Source: Halocafeteria seosinensis (Eukaryota; Sar; Bigyra; Bicosoecida). Taken from it: a DNA stretch of 64,000 nt. The stretch covers positions 1 to 64,000 of the forward strand of contig LVLI01000170.1 of NCBI GenBank assembly GCA_001687465.1. The letters run 5' to 3'. The position numbers and the translations under genes are program-made. Below, in pieces: positions 45,662 to 61,000 of the stretch (the stretch's first letter is position 1; every line of letters starts with the position of its first letter). Below the pieces are notes generated by a model. That model ran no database searches. It was not told the DNA's origin and worked only from the letters and a program-made list of their open reading frames with translations.

Positions 45662-45797
45662 TTCTGACTGAACCAACAGCCTTACTACTCTATATTTGCG
45701 TCTAGATACCGTTTAACAACCCCCAAACACATGGACGAGAATCCGACACCTTGTTTGAAAGGAACGGGATACAGCAATCTTTTCGTGCACTTTATAT

Positions 45798-45806
45798 AAC
45801 TTCAAC
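45798..45806. promoter_or_regulatory. AACTTCAAC motif between divergent genes
   Basis: It lies midway in the 281-bp divergent gap: 137 bp from the NUP155 start and 137 bp from the start of the membrane protein at 45943. The symmetry is striking and supports a shared promoter element. Confidence 0.45.
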
Positions 45807-45942
45807 CCGGGAATATGCGGGTGTCAATGGCGAGCCACGAGCCATTGCCCTCTCTCTTGTTCCAGTTATTACAACACCCACGCGTTCTCTCAATAAGAAA
45901 CTTCNCCCCGCCGCAATCGTTGAGAGAGAAAGGGGTAGCATC

Positions 45943-46740
45943 ATGACGTTTTTATTTTACAAAGCCTCCGAGGTGATGCAAAGTGGGACCTTCGTCGTCC
46001 AACTCATTACATCTGTCCTTATCGTACGTCGACTATACACTGTCTTTTGTTCAGTCTATTTGCAGTCTAGGACCGTTCGCTTCATCTATTGTTGGTGGTC
46101 TTTATTTTGTGTGTGTCTCAAGTATGTTGATGTCCACCTCCCTTATGTTGCGCAGAATTTCGGCATCAATTTCGGCGTGGAATGGGCTGTCGTCAGTAAA
46201 TGGGGTAAACTATCCCATGGAAATTTCTACCACATACCCATGTGGCAGCCCCAGAACAGTCAAATAAATAGCAGTATTGCACTCGACATTTCCCTCACGG
46301 TGTTTTTCGTCTCATTCTTCGGCATGCTTTTGGGATCAAACGGAGTGGTTCAAGAGGTGAAGAAGGGGAAATGTAAACCCATCGACACGACGCTTACACA
46401 GAAAGGAATTTGGAGATTCACCCCCGTTCGCGTCGAGGGATTATGTGCGCGAAGTTTTGCCAACGCCATTTATTTTAGCTTGCTGTTTGTCGGACCAACA
46501 CTACTGTTGTTATGGGGTGCCTTGAGTGCCGCCGGAACAAGCCACATGAGCGGAGAAGGATACACTGCATTCAAGGGCGTCTACGCTTTCCTTATTGACT
46601 TTCCAATATTCGTCGTTATATTCTTTTCAGCGGCAGATAGTAGAAATTTCGAGGTTGTAGAGTACACAAAAATGCCGGAGGGAGACGAGGAGGCAGCGAA
46701 CAAAGGCATTCCGATGGTCGGACAGGACAGTCGCGTTTAG
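45943..46740 (+). CDS. Small multi-pass membrane protein of unknown family
   Basis: Preferred model: exons 45943-46023 and 46156-46740, 221 aa. The 132-bp intron (GTACGT..GCAG) is a multiple of three and open, so an unspliced 265-aa form is also readable. Splicing joins TSVLI to NFGINFGVEWAVV into one clean membrane helix, which favours the intron. Further helices: SIALDISLTVFFVSFFGMLL, AIYFSLLFVGPTLLLLWGAL and YAFLIDFPIFVVIFFSA. Loops carry KKGKCKP and WRFTPVRVEG; the C-terminus is acidic and cytosolic-looking. No family recognised. An undetermined base (n at 45905) lies upstream, in the promoter and not in the coding part. Confidence 0.65.
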   Translation: MTFLFYKASEVMQSGTFVVQLITSVLIVRRLYTVFCSVYLQSRTVRFIYCWWSLFCVCLKYVDVHLPYVAQNFGINFGVEWAVVSKWGKLSHGNFYHIPMWQPQNSQINSSIALDISLTVFFVSFFGMLLGSNGVVQEVKKGKCKPIDTTLTQKGIWRFTPVRVEGLCARSFANAIYFSLLFVGPTLLLLWGALSAAGTSHMSGEGYTAFKGVYAFLIDFPIFVVIFFSAADSRNFEVVEYTKMPEGDEEAANKGIPMVGQDSRV

Positions 46741-46926
46741 TGGAAATGCCCACAAACAAACTGACTCTGATAGGCTGATATTTTGGACTAAGCTAAGTGT
46801 ACATTGCCTCAAACTACAAGGATATGGACACCTGCTTCCTGTTGGACACAACTTACATTAATGGGAATGGATGGGAATATTTCTATAGTCCTAGCGGAAA
46901 TAGCAACAGTGCGTACTATAATATAT

Positions 46927-49821
46927 TTAGTTCCTGCCTTTCGCCTTACCACCTCTATTGACAGTGCTGTTACTAACCTCAACATACTTCTTAGGAATCT
47001 CCAACGTCTTGATGATGTACTCATTCACTTCCTTCAAGAAATCCCCTTGCAGCATTACTTCCTGTTTACCACTGGAGCCAGGGATGTCCTCTACTGTAGC
47101 CCGCGCAGCGAATTCCCGTTGAACGTTGCGCGAAAGTAAGTTGGGATTAACTCCCCAATCTTCCACATTCTTAATGAGAGTACTTTTCTTATTCTGGCGG
47201 TTAGGTACCTTTCCGGAATACAACTCAATCTTGGGTGGCTTCCCACGTTGAACTACTATATCTCTGTTCTCGAAGACTCGGATGTGAAAAGGGGAGCATT
47301 TTGAAGTTACTGCGTGCACGAGCTTAGATTTCTCTATCTGCTTGTTTAGAGTGGCCGCTCTCGTAGTCGTTGTAGGCGCAGCCTGAGGCTGAGCTCTGAT
47401 AGACAAAGATGGGAAGTTGTTCTCAGTCATTTCAGGAGCGCTTTCCCGTTCCTGGGAACCAGATGTTCGCTCTTGCGCATCCTTTCCTGCCAGTCCCATC
47501 AAGGTTTCATCCAAATAAACTTTGCTTTTCTCTGATTTATGCTGTAGATCATTATGCTTAATGTAATGGGAGAGGATAAACGTGATATCTTGGTTGCGCA
47601 ATAGGATACCTTGAACTGCTTCTGAGACAGTGCGCAAGTCAACATCTCTCCGGATTCGGCACCGGACAAGCCCATCCTTGATATGACCTCCTCTTTTCCA
47701 GATCTCGTCCGCAATGACAGAAAGATCCGCACCTTCCCTCACTGACTTCTCCATGTCCCGACGATTTCCGGCTAACCCGTTGACATAAATGCCAAAGGGC
47801 ATGGGTACCGTATTCCTCCAAATGGCGTCTTCGTTGTCTTCTTCCTCATCCGTGATACCGCCAATAATATGGCAGTCATCCAAAGTTATGTCGGAGGGTA
47901 GAGAGTTCCCCGATTCATCAGCTGTTCTAATCTCGTGAAGCAATGTTTCTTTCATTGGCTCTACAAGCTCTTTTGGAGGTCGTGATACCTCCATTACAAC
48001 TGGAATTTTTGAGGAAGACAACAATGCACCCTTTGGTGACTGTGTGTCTTCCGGTTGTTGCGCATCTTCCTCGCGAGCAACATCTCCCGCGGTTTTCTGC
48101 CATTTACGATGTGTGCGCACCTGTGGATGCTTTTTATCAACACCAACAATCCATAGCACACCACTGTCGCTGAGCGACTCCACATCACCCTTAGATGGGT
48201 TCCGTTCCATCACCGCTTGTACCTCTTCAGAGGAGACATCACCTTCGAATTCTGCTAATTTTACAATCCTCTCGCGGGCAGCTTCACGCAATAGGTTGGA
48301 TACCTTCTTAAACGAGCTCTTTTTGATCTCTATAGTGGTTCCCACGGGACGAGAAGGGAGAATATGTTGTGCCCAGACTTCAGACGCACGCATGGGAAGT
48401 GAAGACTCTTTGATTGACAAGCGTACAGCTTGTAGCAACGTGCGCCAAACCAAGTCTGTCGGATCCATATCAACACTGGCTTCAGAACGTTGATCCATTG
48501 CCTTTCTCTCAACAGGGTTAGAGCTATCTTCTGCTGCAGTTGAGCCACCGGCGGTACCGTCAGCGACGTTATTATCTACTACCTCAGCATCTTCTCTTAA
48601 GAGAACTTGGTACAACCACTTCGGGTTCACTCCTGCTTCAATACAAAGTTCCCATAGTGCGATTTTGCACCTTCGTGCCTCCTTCAAAACAAAATCGATT
48701 TCTTCCTCTAACGTAGCGTGTCTACCCTCGTTAGACTGTGTCTCTTCCTCTTCCTCATCCATACCGCTCATGGCGAGAGAAGCAACCCTTTCGATGCTCG
48801 CGACGATTTCCTTCGCTTCAGTGCTGGGACTGACTTCATGCTGGCGAAACCCGTCGTTCGGGATACCTGCAGTTTCGCCTTTCGATTCGTTCACTCCCCA
48901 TTCCCACAGTTGGTCTCTGTAGCACTGAGTAATCTTAGCAAAACGTCCCTTCTTTCCCGAGTCCCTCAGTTCTTCACTGTTCATTAACGTGTAGCCGACG
49001 GCAAATGGAATTGAATTTCCCATGGAACGAATCGCAATTTTCTCACCCCTCATGAAGTCCGCCTTATCATGAATCGTATAACAGGGACCTGCAAAGACGT
49101 TCTTCAGACCCCACTTCCTGCTACTGTCTCCGGATTCCGAACGCTCTTCAGAGGAAAAAAATTCAGAGGGTGCCACAGTTATCCCAGGTGCCATGAGGTC
49201 AGCCCCCTCGATGATGTACCTGGAAGCTGCCGGTACTACTACTACATGGGGCAATGTATCCGGGAGCGTCCACAGAGTGAACGCGGTTGGGTATAGGCTA
49301 CCTCCCTTTTTCGACTTCGCATCTGTATCTATGAGAAGAGGCACACCAGAAGGAACTCCTTCCGGTGATTTCTTTGCCGGCTTGAATGCATACAGTAAAA
49401 CATTGCTTTGCATCTTGATGCATTCCAAACCACCACCCTGCACATACATACTCATTGCATGGTAAGTCGCTGACCGTACACCACACGCAACCAGAGTATA
49501 GATAGGTAAGAAGACCATCTTGCCGCCCTCCTCCATGTATACGACACCCACACGTACCTTGCCAGCCAAAAGTTGTGAGACATCCGAAACAACTTGTTCA
49601 GAACTTGCTGAGCCCATCGCCGCTGCCGCTGCTGCTTCTCCTCCACCTCCAGTCTCAGCTACAGCTCCTGTGTTCTCTTCGTCTCCAGTGTCTGCCTTCC
49701 GCTGTCCATCCGCGCGAACACCAGGGAGCTGAAGGGAGACATTCTGCCGAAGCTGTCGTATGTCCTTATTCTTTAAAAGAGACCGTGATCTCACGTTGAC
49801 ATCGTGAGGTTTGGTGAACAT
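46927..49821 (-). CDS. EIF2D: Translation factor eIF2D (ligatin/Tma64)
   Basis: Single exon, 964 aa, against 584 in human. N-terminus MFTKPHDVNVRSRSLLKNKD...LR matches MFAKAFRVKSNTAIKGSDRRKLR. The PUA-like part shows LYPTAFTLWTLPDTLPHVVV and IIEGADLMAPGI (human GGADLMLPGL). Then comes the winged-helix/SWIB-like domain with TDLVWRTLLQAVRLSIKESS, EIKKSSFKKVSNLL and IVGVDKKHPQV. The C-terminal SUI1 domain has RGKPPKIELYSGKVPNRQNK and TLIKNVEDWGVNPNLLSRNV. It delivers initiator tRNA or recycles post-termination 40S subunits. The extra length is acidic/Ser-rich linkers. Shares a divergent promoter with RBM34. Confidence 0.95.
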   Translation of the reverse strand: MFTKPHDVNVRSRSLLKNKDIRQLRQNVSLQLPGVRADGQRKADTGDEENTGAVAETGGGGEAAAAAAMGSASSEQVVSDVSQLLAGKVRVGVVYMEEGGKMVFLPIYTLVACGVRSATYHAMSMYVQGGGLECIKMQSNVLLYAFKPAKKSPEGVPSGVPLLIDTDAKSKKGGSLYPTAFTLWTLPDTLPHVVVVPAASRYIIEGADLMAPGITVAPSEFFSSEERSESGDSSRKWGLKNVFAGPCYTIHDKADFMRGEKIAIRSMGNSIPFAVGYTLMNSEELRDSGKKGRFAKITQCYRDQLWEWGVNESKGETAGIPNDGFRQHEVSPSTEAKEIVASIERVASLAMSGMDEEEEETQSNEGRHATLEEEIDFVLKEARRCKIALWELCIEAGVNPKWLYQVLLREDAEVVDNNVADGTAGGSTAAEDSSNPVERKAMDQRSEASVDMDPTDLVWRTLLQAVRLSIKESSLPMRASEVWAQHILPSRPVGTTIEIKKSSFKKVSNLLREAARERIVKLAEFEGDVSSEEVQAVMERNPSKGDVESLSDSGVLWIVGVDKKHPQVRTHRKWQKTAGDVAREEDAQQPEDTQSPKGALLSSSKIPVVMEVSRPPKELVEPMKETLLHEIRTADESGNSLPSDITLDDCHIIGGITDEEEDNEDAIWRNTVPMPFGIYVNGLAGNRRDMEKSVREGADLSVIADEIWKRGGHIKDGLVRCRIRRDVDLRTVSEAVQGILLRNQDITFILSHYIKHNDLQHKSEKSKVYLDETLMGLAGKDAQERTSGSQERESAPEMTENNFPSLSIRAQPQAAPTTTTRAATLNKQIEKSKLVHAVTSKCSPFHIRVFENRDIVVQRGKPPKIELYSGKVPNRQNKKSTLIKNVEDWGVNPNLLSRNVQREFAARATVEDIPGSSGKQEVMLQGDFLKEVNEYIIKTLEIPKKYVEVSNSTVNRGGKAKGRN

Positions 49822-49955
49822 CTCCTACGTCTCTTCAAGCCAACACCCAAATCCATTCGTTACTGCTACTATACACCCCAATATACAAGCATTTGTGTTT
49901 TACACAGGCTCTAGAGAGCACTATACATGAATTCATTTCACCAAGTGCTGTGAAA

Positions 49956-49970
49956 GTTGAAGTTGAAGTT
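49956..49970. promoter_or_regulatory. Tandem GTTGAAGTT motif between divergent genes
   Basis: GTTGAAGTTGAAGTT, two overlapping motif copies in the 280-bp divergent gap, 135 bp from the eIF2D start and 132 bp from the RBM34 start. It is the strongest instance of the recurrent element and again sits in the centre of the gap. Confidence 0.5.
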
Positions 49971-50101
49971 TAGTGATGCTGACACCCTCCGCTGTACAAG
50001 GCCTTATTCAGCGTGTATTGAGCCCGTCCATATGTGTATCCTCCTTATTTTGTAGAGAAGACTATATTGCTGTTGGAGAGGGATAAAATTGCGGCGGAGG
50101 A

Positions 50102-52327
50102 ATGGCGAAAAAAGGCAAAAAACGAGCTCGTGAAGCCAAACCACCCAGCCACAAGCAGGGTAATGACTCTTTCCAGGGCTCTCATAATGGTGTTTCAGGC
50201 GATACGGGGGAAAAATCAGTGGATACAGGTGGTCAAATCGCCAAAGAAGTGCATGAGGTGCCAAAGAAGCCGATGGTGGAGGAGTACCAACCGGGCCAGT
50301 TGACTGGAATGATATCGATTGCGGGGAGCAAAGCGCCTCCCCAGGCTTCCATACAGCCTAAGAAATCGCCCAAGAACAATGAAACAATGTCTTCCTCCTC
50401 GTCTTCTTCAGAGGATGGAGAGGAGGTCCAACCGCGAGCGTCTAAGAAACAAAAACGGGACACGGAGGATAGCGAAGATGACGAAGACGATGGCGAAGAT
50501 TCAGAGGACTCACAGTTACGGGAAATGCAACAGAATAAGTACATGAGACGGACGTATCTCGAAGGTGGGTCCAGTGACGATGACGAAGACGAGGATAGCG
50601 ATGATGAGGATATAGGCGAAGGGGATGAAGAGAAAAATGGCGAAGAAGGGCACGAAAGTGAAGGCGACGAGGAGGAAGACGAAGAAATGAAGGAAGATAA
50701 AAGGGAAGCTGAACTGGGGAAGCAAGCAATCTCTAAATACCTCGGAAACACTAATAAAATGGTCGGAGGGGGTGATTTTAATGAGCTCTACGAAGGCGAG
50801 GAGACCAGCGAAGAGATAGACCAGAATGGTGAAGAGGCATCTAGGGCTGAGGACGAGGAAGATAGTGATGAAGAGAATGAAACGTCACTCAACAACGCCA
50901 CCAAGGATATAGAGAAAACCAACGAAAACATTATTGATGCATTTGAACGAGGGGAGCAAGCCCAACTGGAGGGGCGATTGGAATATCCGGCAAACACTGA
51001 ATCGCTTCCAGAGACAGGTGCGTACGGCAATCTACAAGAAGAGGAACAACAAGAACAACTTGATGAGCCTACCAAAACCGAAGCCTCAAAAAATGAAAAA
51101 CTGCGTCGTGCATTAGCAACCCAAGAAGCGACGAAGCGGACAGTTTTCATTGGAAACGTAGACGTTTCTGTCAAGATAAAAGAGCTAGCGCACTGGATAA
51201 AACAGCACATACATGAGATCCTCGGTCACGATGGTCTTGATGCTGAAAAATTCAAATTGGAGGCATTAAACAAGAGAAAAGAGGAATTAGCGGTGAACGA
51301 AGATAAATCGCCAGAGAATATTGAATTAAAGAAGTTACAAGGCGGTGGTGGTTTTGTGGAAAGCATACGGTTCCGGTCGGTTCCCTTGCAGTCAGTGCCT
51401 GTAGAAACTGGTAGTGATTTCAAGAAAATGAGGAAAGCTGCATTTATCCGTGGTAATTTTGATAGATCGAAGAGCGAAAACACTCAGAATTCTGAGAATG
51501 AAGAAGGGATACCAAAATATGCTGAATCAATGAATGCTTTCGTGGTACTTACGAGCCAACGCTTTGTAGACCCATTGCTTAGATCTAACGGGAAAGTGTT
51601 GAAAGAAAAGCATGTTCGCATCGATCGCGCGGCTATGCCAGCCTCGATCAGACGAAACGCTAAAGTATCGGGAGGTGCAAAGCCTGAGGAAGGGAAGCAC
51701 CGTCGGAGTGTGTTCCTGGGCAATCTCTCCTTCGATGTAAGCGATGAAGAAGTATGGCAGCTATTTTCAAAGAAGATCGCGGGCGGAGATCAAGCTATTG
51801 AGCAAGTGAGAGTCGTCCGGGATGGCAAAACGAACCTAGGAAAGGGGATTGGATATGTGGTTTTTCAAGACCGTTCCTTCGTTTCAGAAGCCTTGGGACT
51901 CGAGGGAGTGCAATTAAGAGGGCGGGAGGTACGCGTGCGCCGATGCGCAGATACCAATAAAGGTAAGGTAACGAGTCTCGGCTCGGGATCGAAGCCAACG
52001 ACGCAGTCGAAGAAGAATGGTGCTGGTCCTGCGAAAACCCCCAGAAAAGAACCGCCGAAGAGTGGAGAAACTGCGAAAAAGCCCAGACACAATAAGGTAC
52101 GACCTGGTCGAAACGGCGCGACGCAGCCTACTGTCTCGAAGCCCTCTTGGATGGGAGCAACTCCTGGTAGAGATGACGACGGTAGCCTTAAGAAGAAGTC
52201 TAAGAGTGAAGCCGCGAAACAAAAGCAGGAGCAAAAACAGCGAAAGGCGCGCAAGGCGGAAAGGCAAGCAAAGAAAAAAGCTGGAAACGCAAAGAAGAAC
52301 ACCAAATTGAAAGTTCCAAAACAATAG
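50102..52327 (+). CDS. RBM34: Nucleolar RNA-binding protein RBM34/Nop12
   Basis: Single exon, 741 aa. A long acidic first half (Asp/Glu runs at about 120-210 and 250-300) follows a basic start. Two RRMs: the first from TKRTVFIGNVDVSVKIKEL (about 345), with a large insert and then FVESIRFRSVPLQ (RNP1-like) and NAFVVLTSQRFVDPLL; the second from RRSVFLGNLSFDVSDEEVW (about 538), with VRVVRDGKTNLGKGIGYVVF and LRGREVRVRR. This matches KRSVFVGNLP and GIGKGFGYVLF of RBM34. The Lys-rich tail is nucleolar-type. Family role: pre-25S rRNA processing. Its stop is 28 bp from the TBCD stop. Confidence 0.92.
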   Translation: MAKKGKKRAREAKPPSHKQGNDSFQGSHNGVSGDTGEKSVDTGGQIAKEVHEVPKKPMVEEYQPGQLTGMISIAGSKAPPQASIQPKKSPKNNETMSSSSSSSEDGEEVQPRASKKQKRDTEDSEDDEDDGEDSEDSQLREMQQNKYMRRTYLEGGSSDDDEDEDSDDEDIGEGDEEKNGEEGHESEGDEEEDEEMKEDKREAELGKQAISKYLGNTNKMVGGGDFNELYEGEETSEEIDQNGEEASRAEDEEDSDEENETSLNNATKDIEKTNENIIDAFERGEQAQLEGRLEYPANTESLPETGAYGNLQEEEQQEQLDEPTKTEASKNEKLRRALATQEATKRTVFIGNVDVSVKIKELAHWIKQHIHEILGHDGLDAEKFKLEALNKRKEELAVNEDKSPENIELKKLQGGGGFVESIRFRSVPLQSVPVETGSDFKKMRKAAFIRGNFDRSKSENTQNSENEEGIPKYAESMNAFVVLTSQRFVDPLLRSNGKVLKEKHVRIDRAAMPASIRRNAKVSGGAKPEEGKHRRSVFLGNLSFDVSDEEVWQLFSKKIAGGDQAIEQVRVVRDGKTNLGKGIGYVVFQDRSFVSEALGLEGVQLRGREVRVRRCADTNKGKVTSLGSGSKPTTQSKKNGAGPAKTPRKEPPKSGETAKKPRHNKVRPGRNGATQPTVSKPSWMGATPGRDDDGSLKKKSKSEAAKQKQEQKQRKARKAERQAKKKAGNAKKNTKLKVPKQ

Positions 52328-52355
52328 AGATGTCAAGAATATTTCTCTCGCTATG

Positions 52356-57452
<5,097 letters not shown>

Positions 57453-58035
57453 CGTGGGCTTGAATGGTTCAAACACCAGGTATGTGCGTATACAAACGTT
57501 CCCGATTGAAGGAGGAGAAATCTATGCACAAAATTCGAGAGAAAAAGCGATAGACAACGCATGAGCATCTCCCGATCCCCAACATCAAGATGTTCGTTGA
57601 ATATAGTCTGTCGAAGACCTTCGTGTTTGAATTTCAAACCCTCCAGGCTGCCTGGCCCGGCGGTCTGGGACACGAGTCCCGAAGGGCCTTCGGCGAAGGC
57701 TACGTGAAGCTCGTCGATAATTCAATTTGCGGGTGAGAACGGATAGTGCTACGTAGTGGTATCGTGCATGGACCATCTGTCGGGTATGAGCGACTAGATA
57801 TGACAGTGACGGAAAGTGAGACAATCTTCTTGAACCTTAGATGGCTTCAGACTCAATCTCTTCAGACGGCAGGCGCATTGTGTACGTCCCTTTTTTTGTA
57901 CTGTGCGCTAGTGGTACAAAACGGTATCTGTTCCATTTTTGTCAGTCAGATCAGCTATACCCACGTGGTTCTGGCTATGCACGCTATTGCTCGACAAACC
58001 CAAGGTAACTTAGCCATATCAATTCCTACTACTAG
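57453..58035. other. Intergenic region TBCD / repeat membrane protein
   Basis: 583 bp between two minus-strand genes. It includes GTTTGAATTTCAAAC (about 57625-57640), an inverted repeat roughly 170-185 bp before the TBCD start. The plus-strand 97-codon frame near 57746 shows no similarity. No RNA gene seen. Confidence 0.4.
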
Positions 58036-61000
58036 CTAACTGGAATCTTCCCATCCAAATGCTGGATTTTTAGCAGATGATCTCTTGTCTTTACGAAGCA
58101 CGACTGGAAGTTCTTGTGCAGTATCATCCACATTTCCACCAGACTTGCGTCTTCTCAGCACAACCACCACTGCAACAAGTATTCCAACAAACGCTAGTGC
58201 TCCAATTGTCGCACCTGCTATCACGGCCGCAGACGAACCGCTTCCGCTCCCAGCCGCTGCAGAGCGTGGAGAAGCAGAGGGCATGGCAGTTGGCGTAGGG
58301 CCCGTTTGTAAATGAACAAAATGCTCAAAGGTACCTGCGTCATCGGAATCCTCTCCATTTATAAGCATTTCGAATGTGTGACTCTCTCGCGGCTCTTCCT
58401 GCAACTCTAGACTTGTCTTTCCGGTAGCTCCCCGTACATGGATGATTGGATCGGTTGATGCTGCTGCGTTGACCCATTCACTGGTAATCAGAGCATCCAC
58501 CAGGCTGCTGGAGTTATTGGGTATACCAAACAATTGAGTGAAAACGGCAACCTCTTTGCCTGCTGGAGATACGCCATAGAGGACAATAAAATCCCCCTCC
58601 TGTTTTACCCAAGTAGCGGCACTAACGCTAAGTAGTCGGTTGGTTGAAAAATCAAACCCTCCAGAACACTTAACTTCCCCACCGGTGCTCCCACAAACAA
58701 CCGACTGCCTAGATACTCCTTGCGTAGCTAAATTACTTGTGTCGAAAACTAGCACAAATTCACGGTCAATGGATACAGCGAACTCAGGGTTTTCAAAGGA
58801 AAACGTTTTCTCCTTTATCGCAGGTCCAGTACCAACGGTTCCCTCCCAAGCATTTTTCAAAAGAGAAACCACAGTTGCTTCTACACCACTGTCGGAGCAG
58901 TTCCACGACATGACAATGAAAGGTTTGCCATTTTTGTCCTTGCCAAATACTTTGACTCCCTCATGTAAGAGGCAACCACTGGAATCTTGCTGCACGTTTA
59001 TGGGAGAAACATTGACTGTATCGCTATCGGTGTTTTGCGTTGCAAGAATTTTTCCCTCTTCTCCAGAGGCAAGGCCGACAACGTAGGTAGTTAAGTCCCA
59101 CGTAAGTGCATCCACACTCCTTCCTACTGTTTGGTCTTGTCTGCAACTATTGCAACCAATGATCACTTGTTTTGATTGGCAGTCACTAGAAGCGTCAACA
59201 GGGGTCAATAACATCTCTCTCGATGCAGGAACTCCGGTGAGCAAGAATGGCTCATTGTTGAGCTCTGTTCCCCGAGGAAGATAGCTTAACGACCCGACAG
59301 ACGTTGGACGAGTACATGCACTGAACTGCTTAACCGTGTTGTTTGTCACTACGCCACCTTCACCTTGTCGTCCAGGAACTCTAGTTGCGGAAGCACTGTG
59401 GGTAGAAGTCGGCGACGGAGCGCGAGGTGAACTCGTTGGCACAAACGTTGGAGTACCACTAGGAGTAACTCTTGGGGTAGGGGTTGGCGGTGATAGGTCT
59501 GCATGGTCCGAATACAAATGAGACATATGGATACCTGCCCATTGTTAAAACCCAGTACACACCTCGAATGACAGCATCTCCTTGAGCTAAAGAGGGGGGC
59601 ATTGGGGGAGCAATGCAGTCGACATCTATCACTCCTACCCCTTCGTTCCAACCAAAGTAATGTGGATTCAACCACACAAAGCGCTCCTGTCGATTCTCGT
59701 ACGCGGTTTCGTACGTAAAACTAAGGCAGTACCAGTTCTGTGTCCCGTTCCCGCCAGGGAGCTTATCAGGATTAACGACAAAGCTGAACATGACAAAAAG
59801 ATCCCGGTTAAGCGTAAACAGGGCGTGAGCTAAGAAAGAATAAAAACGAACTTACTTCAGAACAGCTGCGTCGTCGCAAACCACGTTGTGTTCAACTCCT
59901 TTACAGAACTGGAAGTTTGGTTTTTTCTCTGTTGGGTTCCAGAAGAAATTGAAAGAAGCACGGGTACCGTCTTGCAAAAAGAAAAACCTTCGTCTGCATG
60001 TATCATAAAGGAAACTCTTACGCCTACCAATAATTCTACAATAAAAACCGGACTACATACTGCAGTTCGCCAGGAAGTCGCTGGCACATCCCTTCATGAA
60101 TGTCGGTCATCGAAGGAGGAGTACTACATGCGGAACTCAGCACCCCGGAGGTTCCATCGAAAGAAATCACGAGAGACCTGTTTTTCTCCGTTAAACCGTA
60201 AGAGGTAGTATATTCGAAATCCAAGCAGTAACCAATTGACGGGAGATCGGAAATGTTTCTGCATGAGAACGACCAGAGTCAACTTAACGTTCGCCTCTCC
60301 GGCGTTCCAAAACATACTTAAGCATAGCATTGTTACAATGCCCGTTTCCAGTGCAGAATTGAAAGGTGTCTGTTCCGACGTCGTTTCTGCCTGGATGCTC
60401 AGTAAGATTCAGAGAGCCACACGCTCCGCCATCAACTGGACCCTGGTAAAAGACGTTTGCTTTCCTGTGAAAATAAATTATATATCACATGCTTGCGTCG
60501 TTGTCTATAGCACCATGAACTGTCGTGCAACATACCTCGAAGATCTCGGGAGAATTGGACATATTCCCGCTGTGAGAAAACGACGATGCAACCTTCGCTA
60601 CAGTGGCTAGTAACAACCGTCGAGCAGTTCATCCGCCAACTTACGTGTTAGGACATTACTATATGCACGGAGATTCTTTTCCCCAGGCAAACCACTTCTA
60701 CATACGGTCTCAGAAAAGAAGGCGGATGATTCACTAGTTGTCTGATTCACCGTCATCCATAGCACTCGTCGCTCTGGTTCACCCTCAATGATGTCCGGCA
60801 CGGAGAATTCAATACAAAACCAAGTCGCACCACTCTGATCTTTAGACTTGTAGAATAATCTGCAACCGGGACATAAGACCAAACCTCATCTGTGAGATGC
60901 CGCCCCAACTGACACACATACTCTAAAACTGAGAAATGAGAATCGGACGCGCTGGCAGGCTCTGTGCATTGTCGACGACCGCCGACGCCTCTACAGTACT

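Noticed and set aside
45905-45905. Ambiguous base n
   Set aside because: An assembly or sequencing uncertainty in a non-coding gap, not a biological feature.
50233-50751. 172-codon Ser-rich minus-strand frame
   Set aside because: Complement of the Asp/Glu-rich head of RBM34; acidic codons read as serine on the other strand.
57746-58039. 97-codon plus-strand frame upstream of TBCD
   Set aside because: Hydrophobic by chance composition, no splice sites or similarity, in a promoter-like gap.
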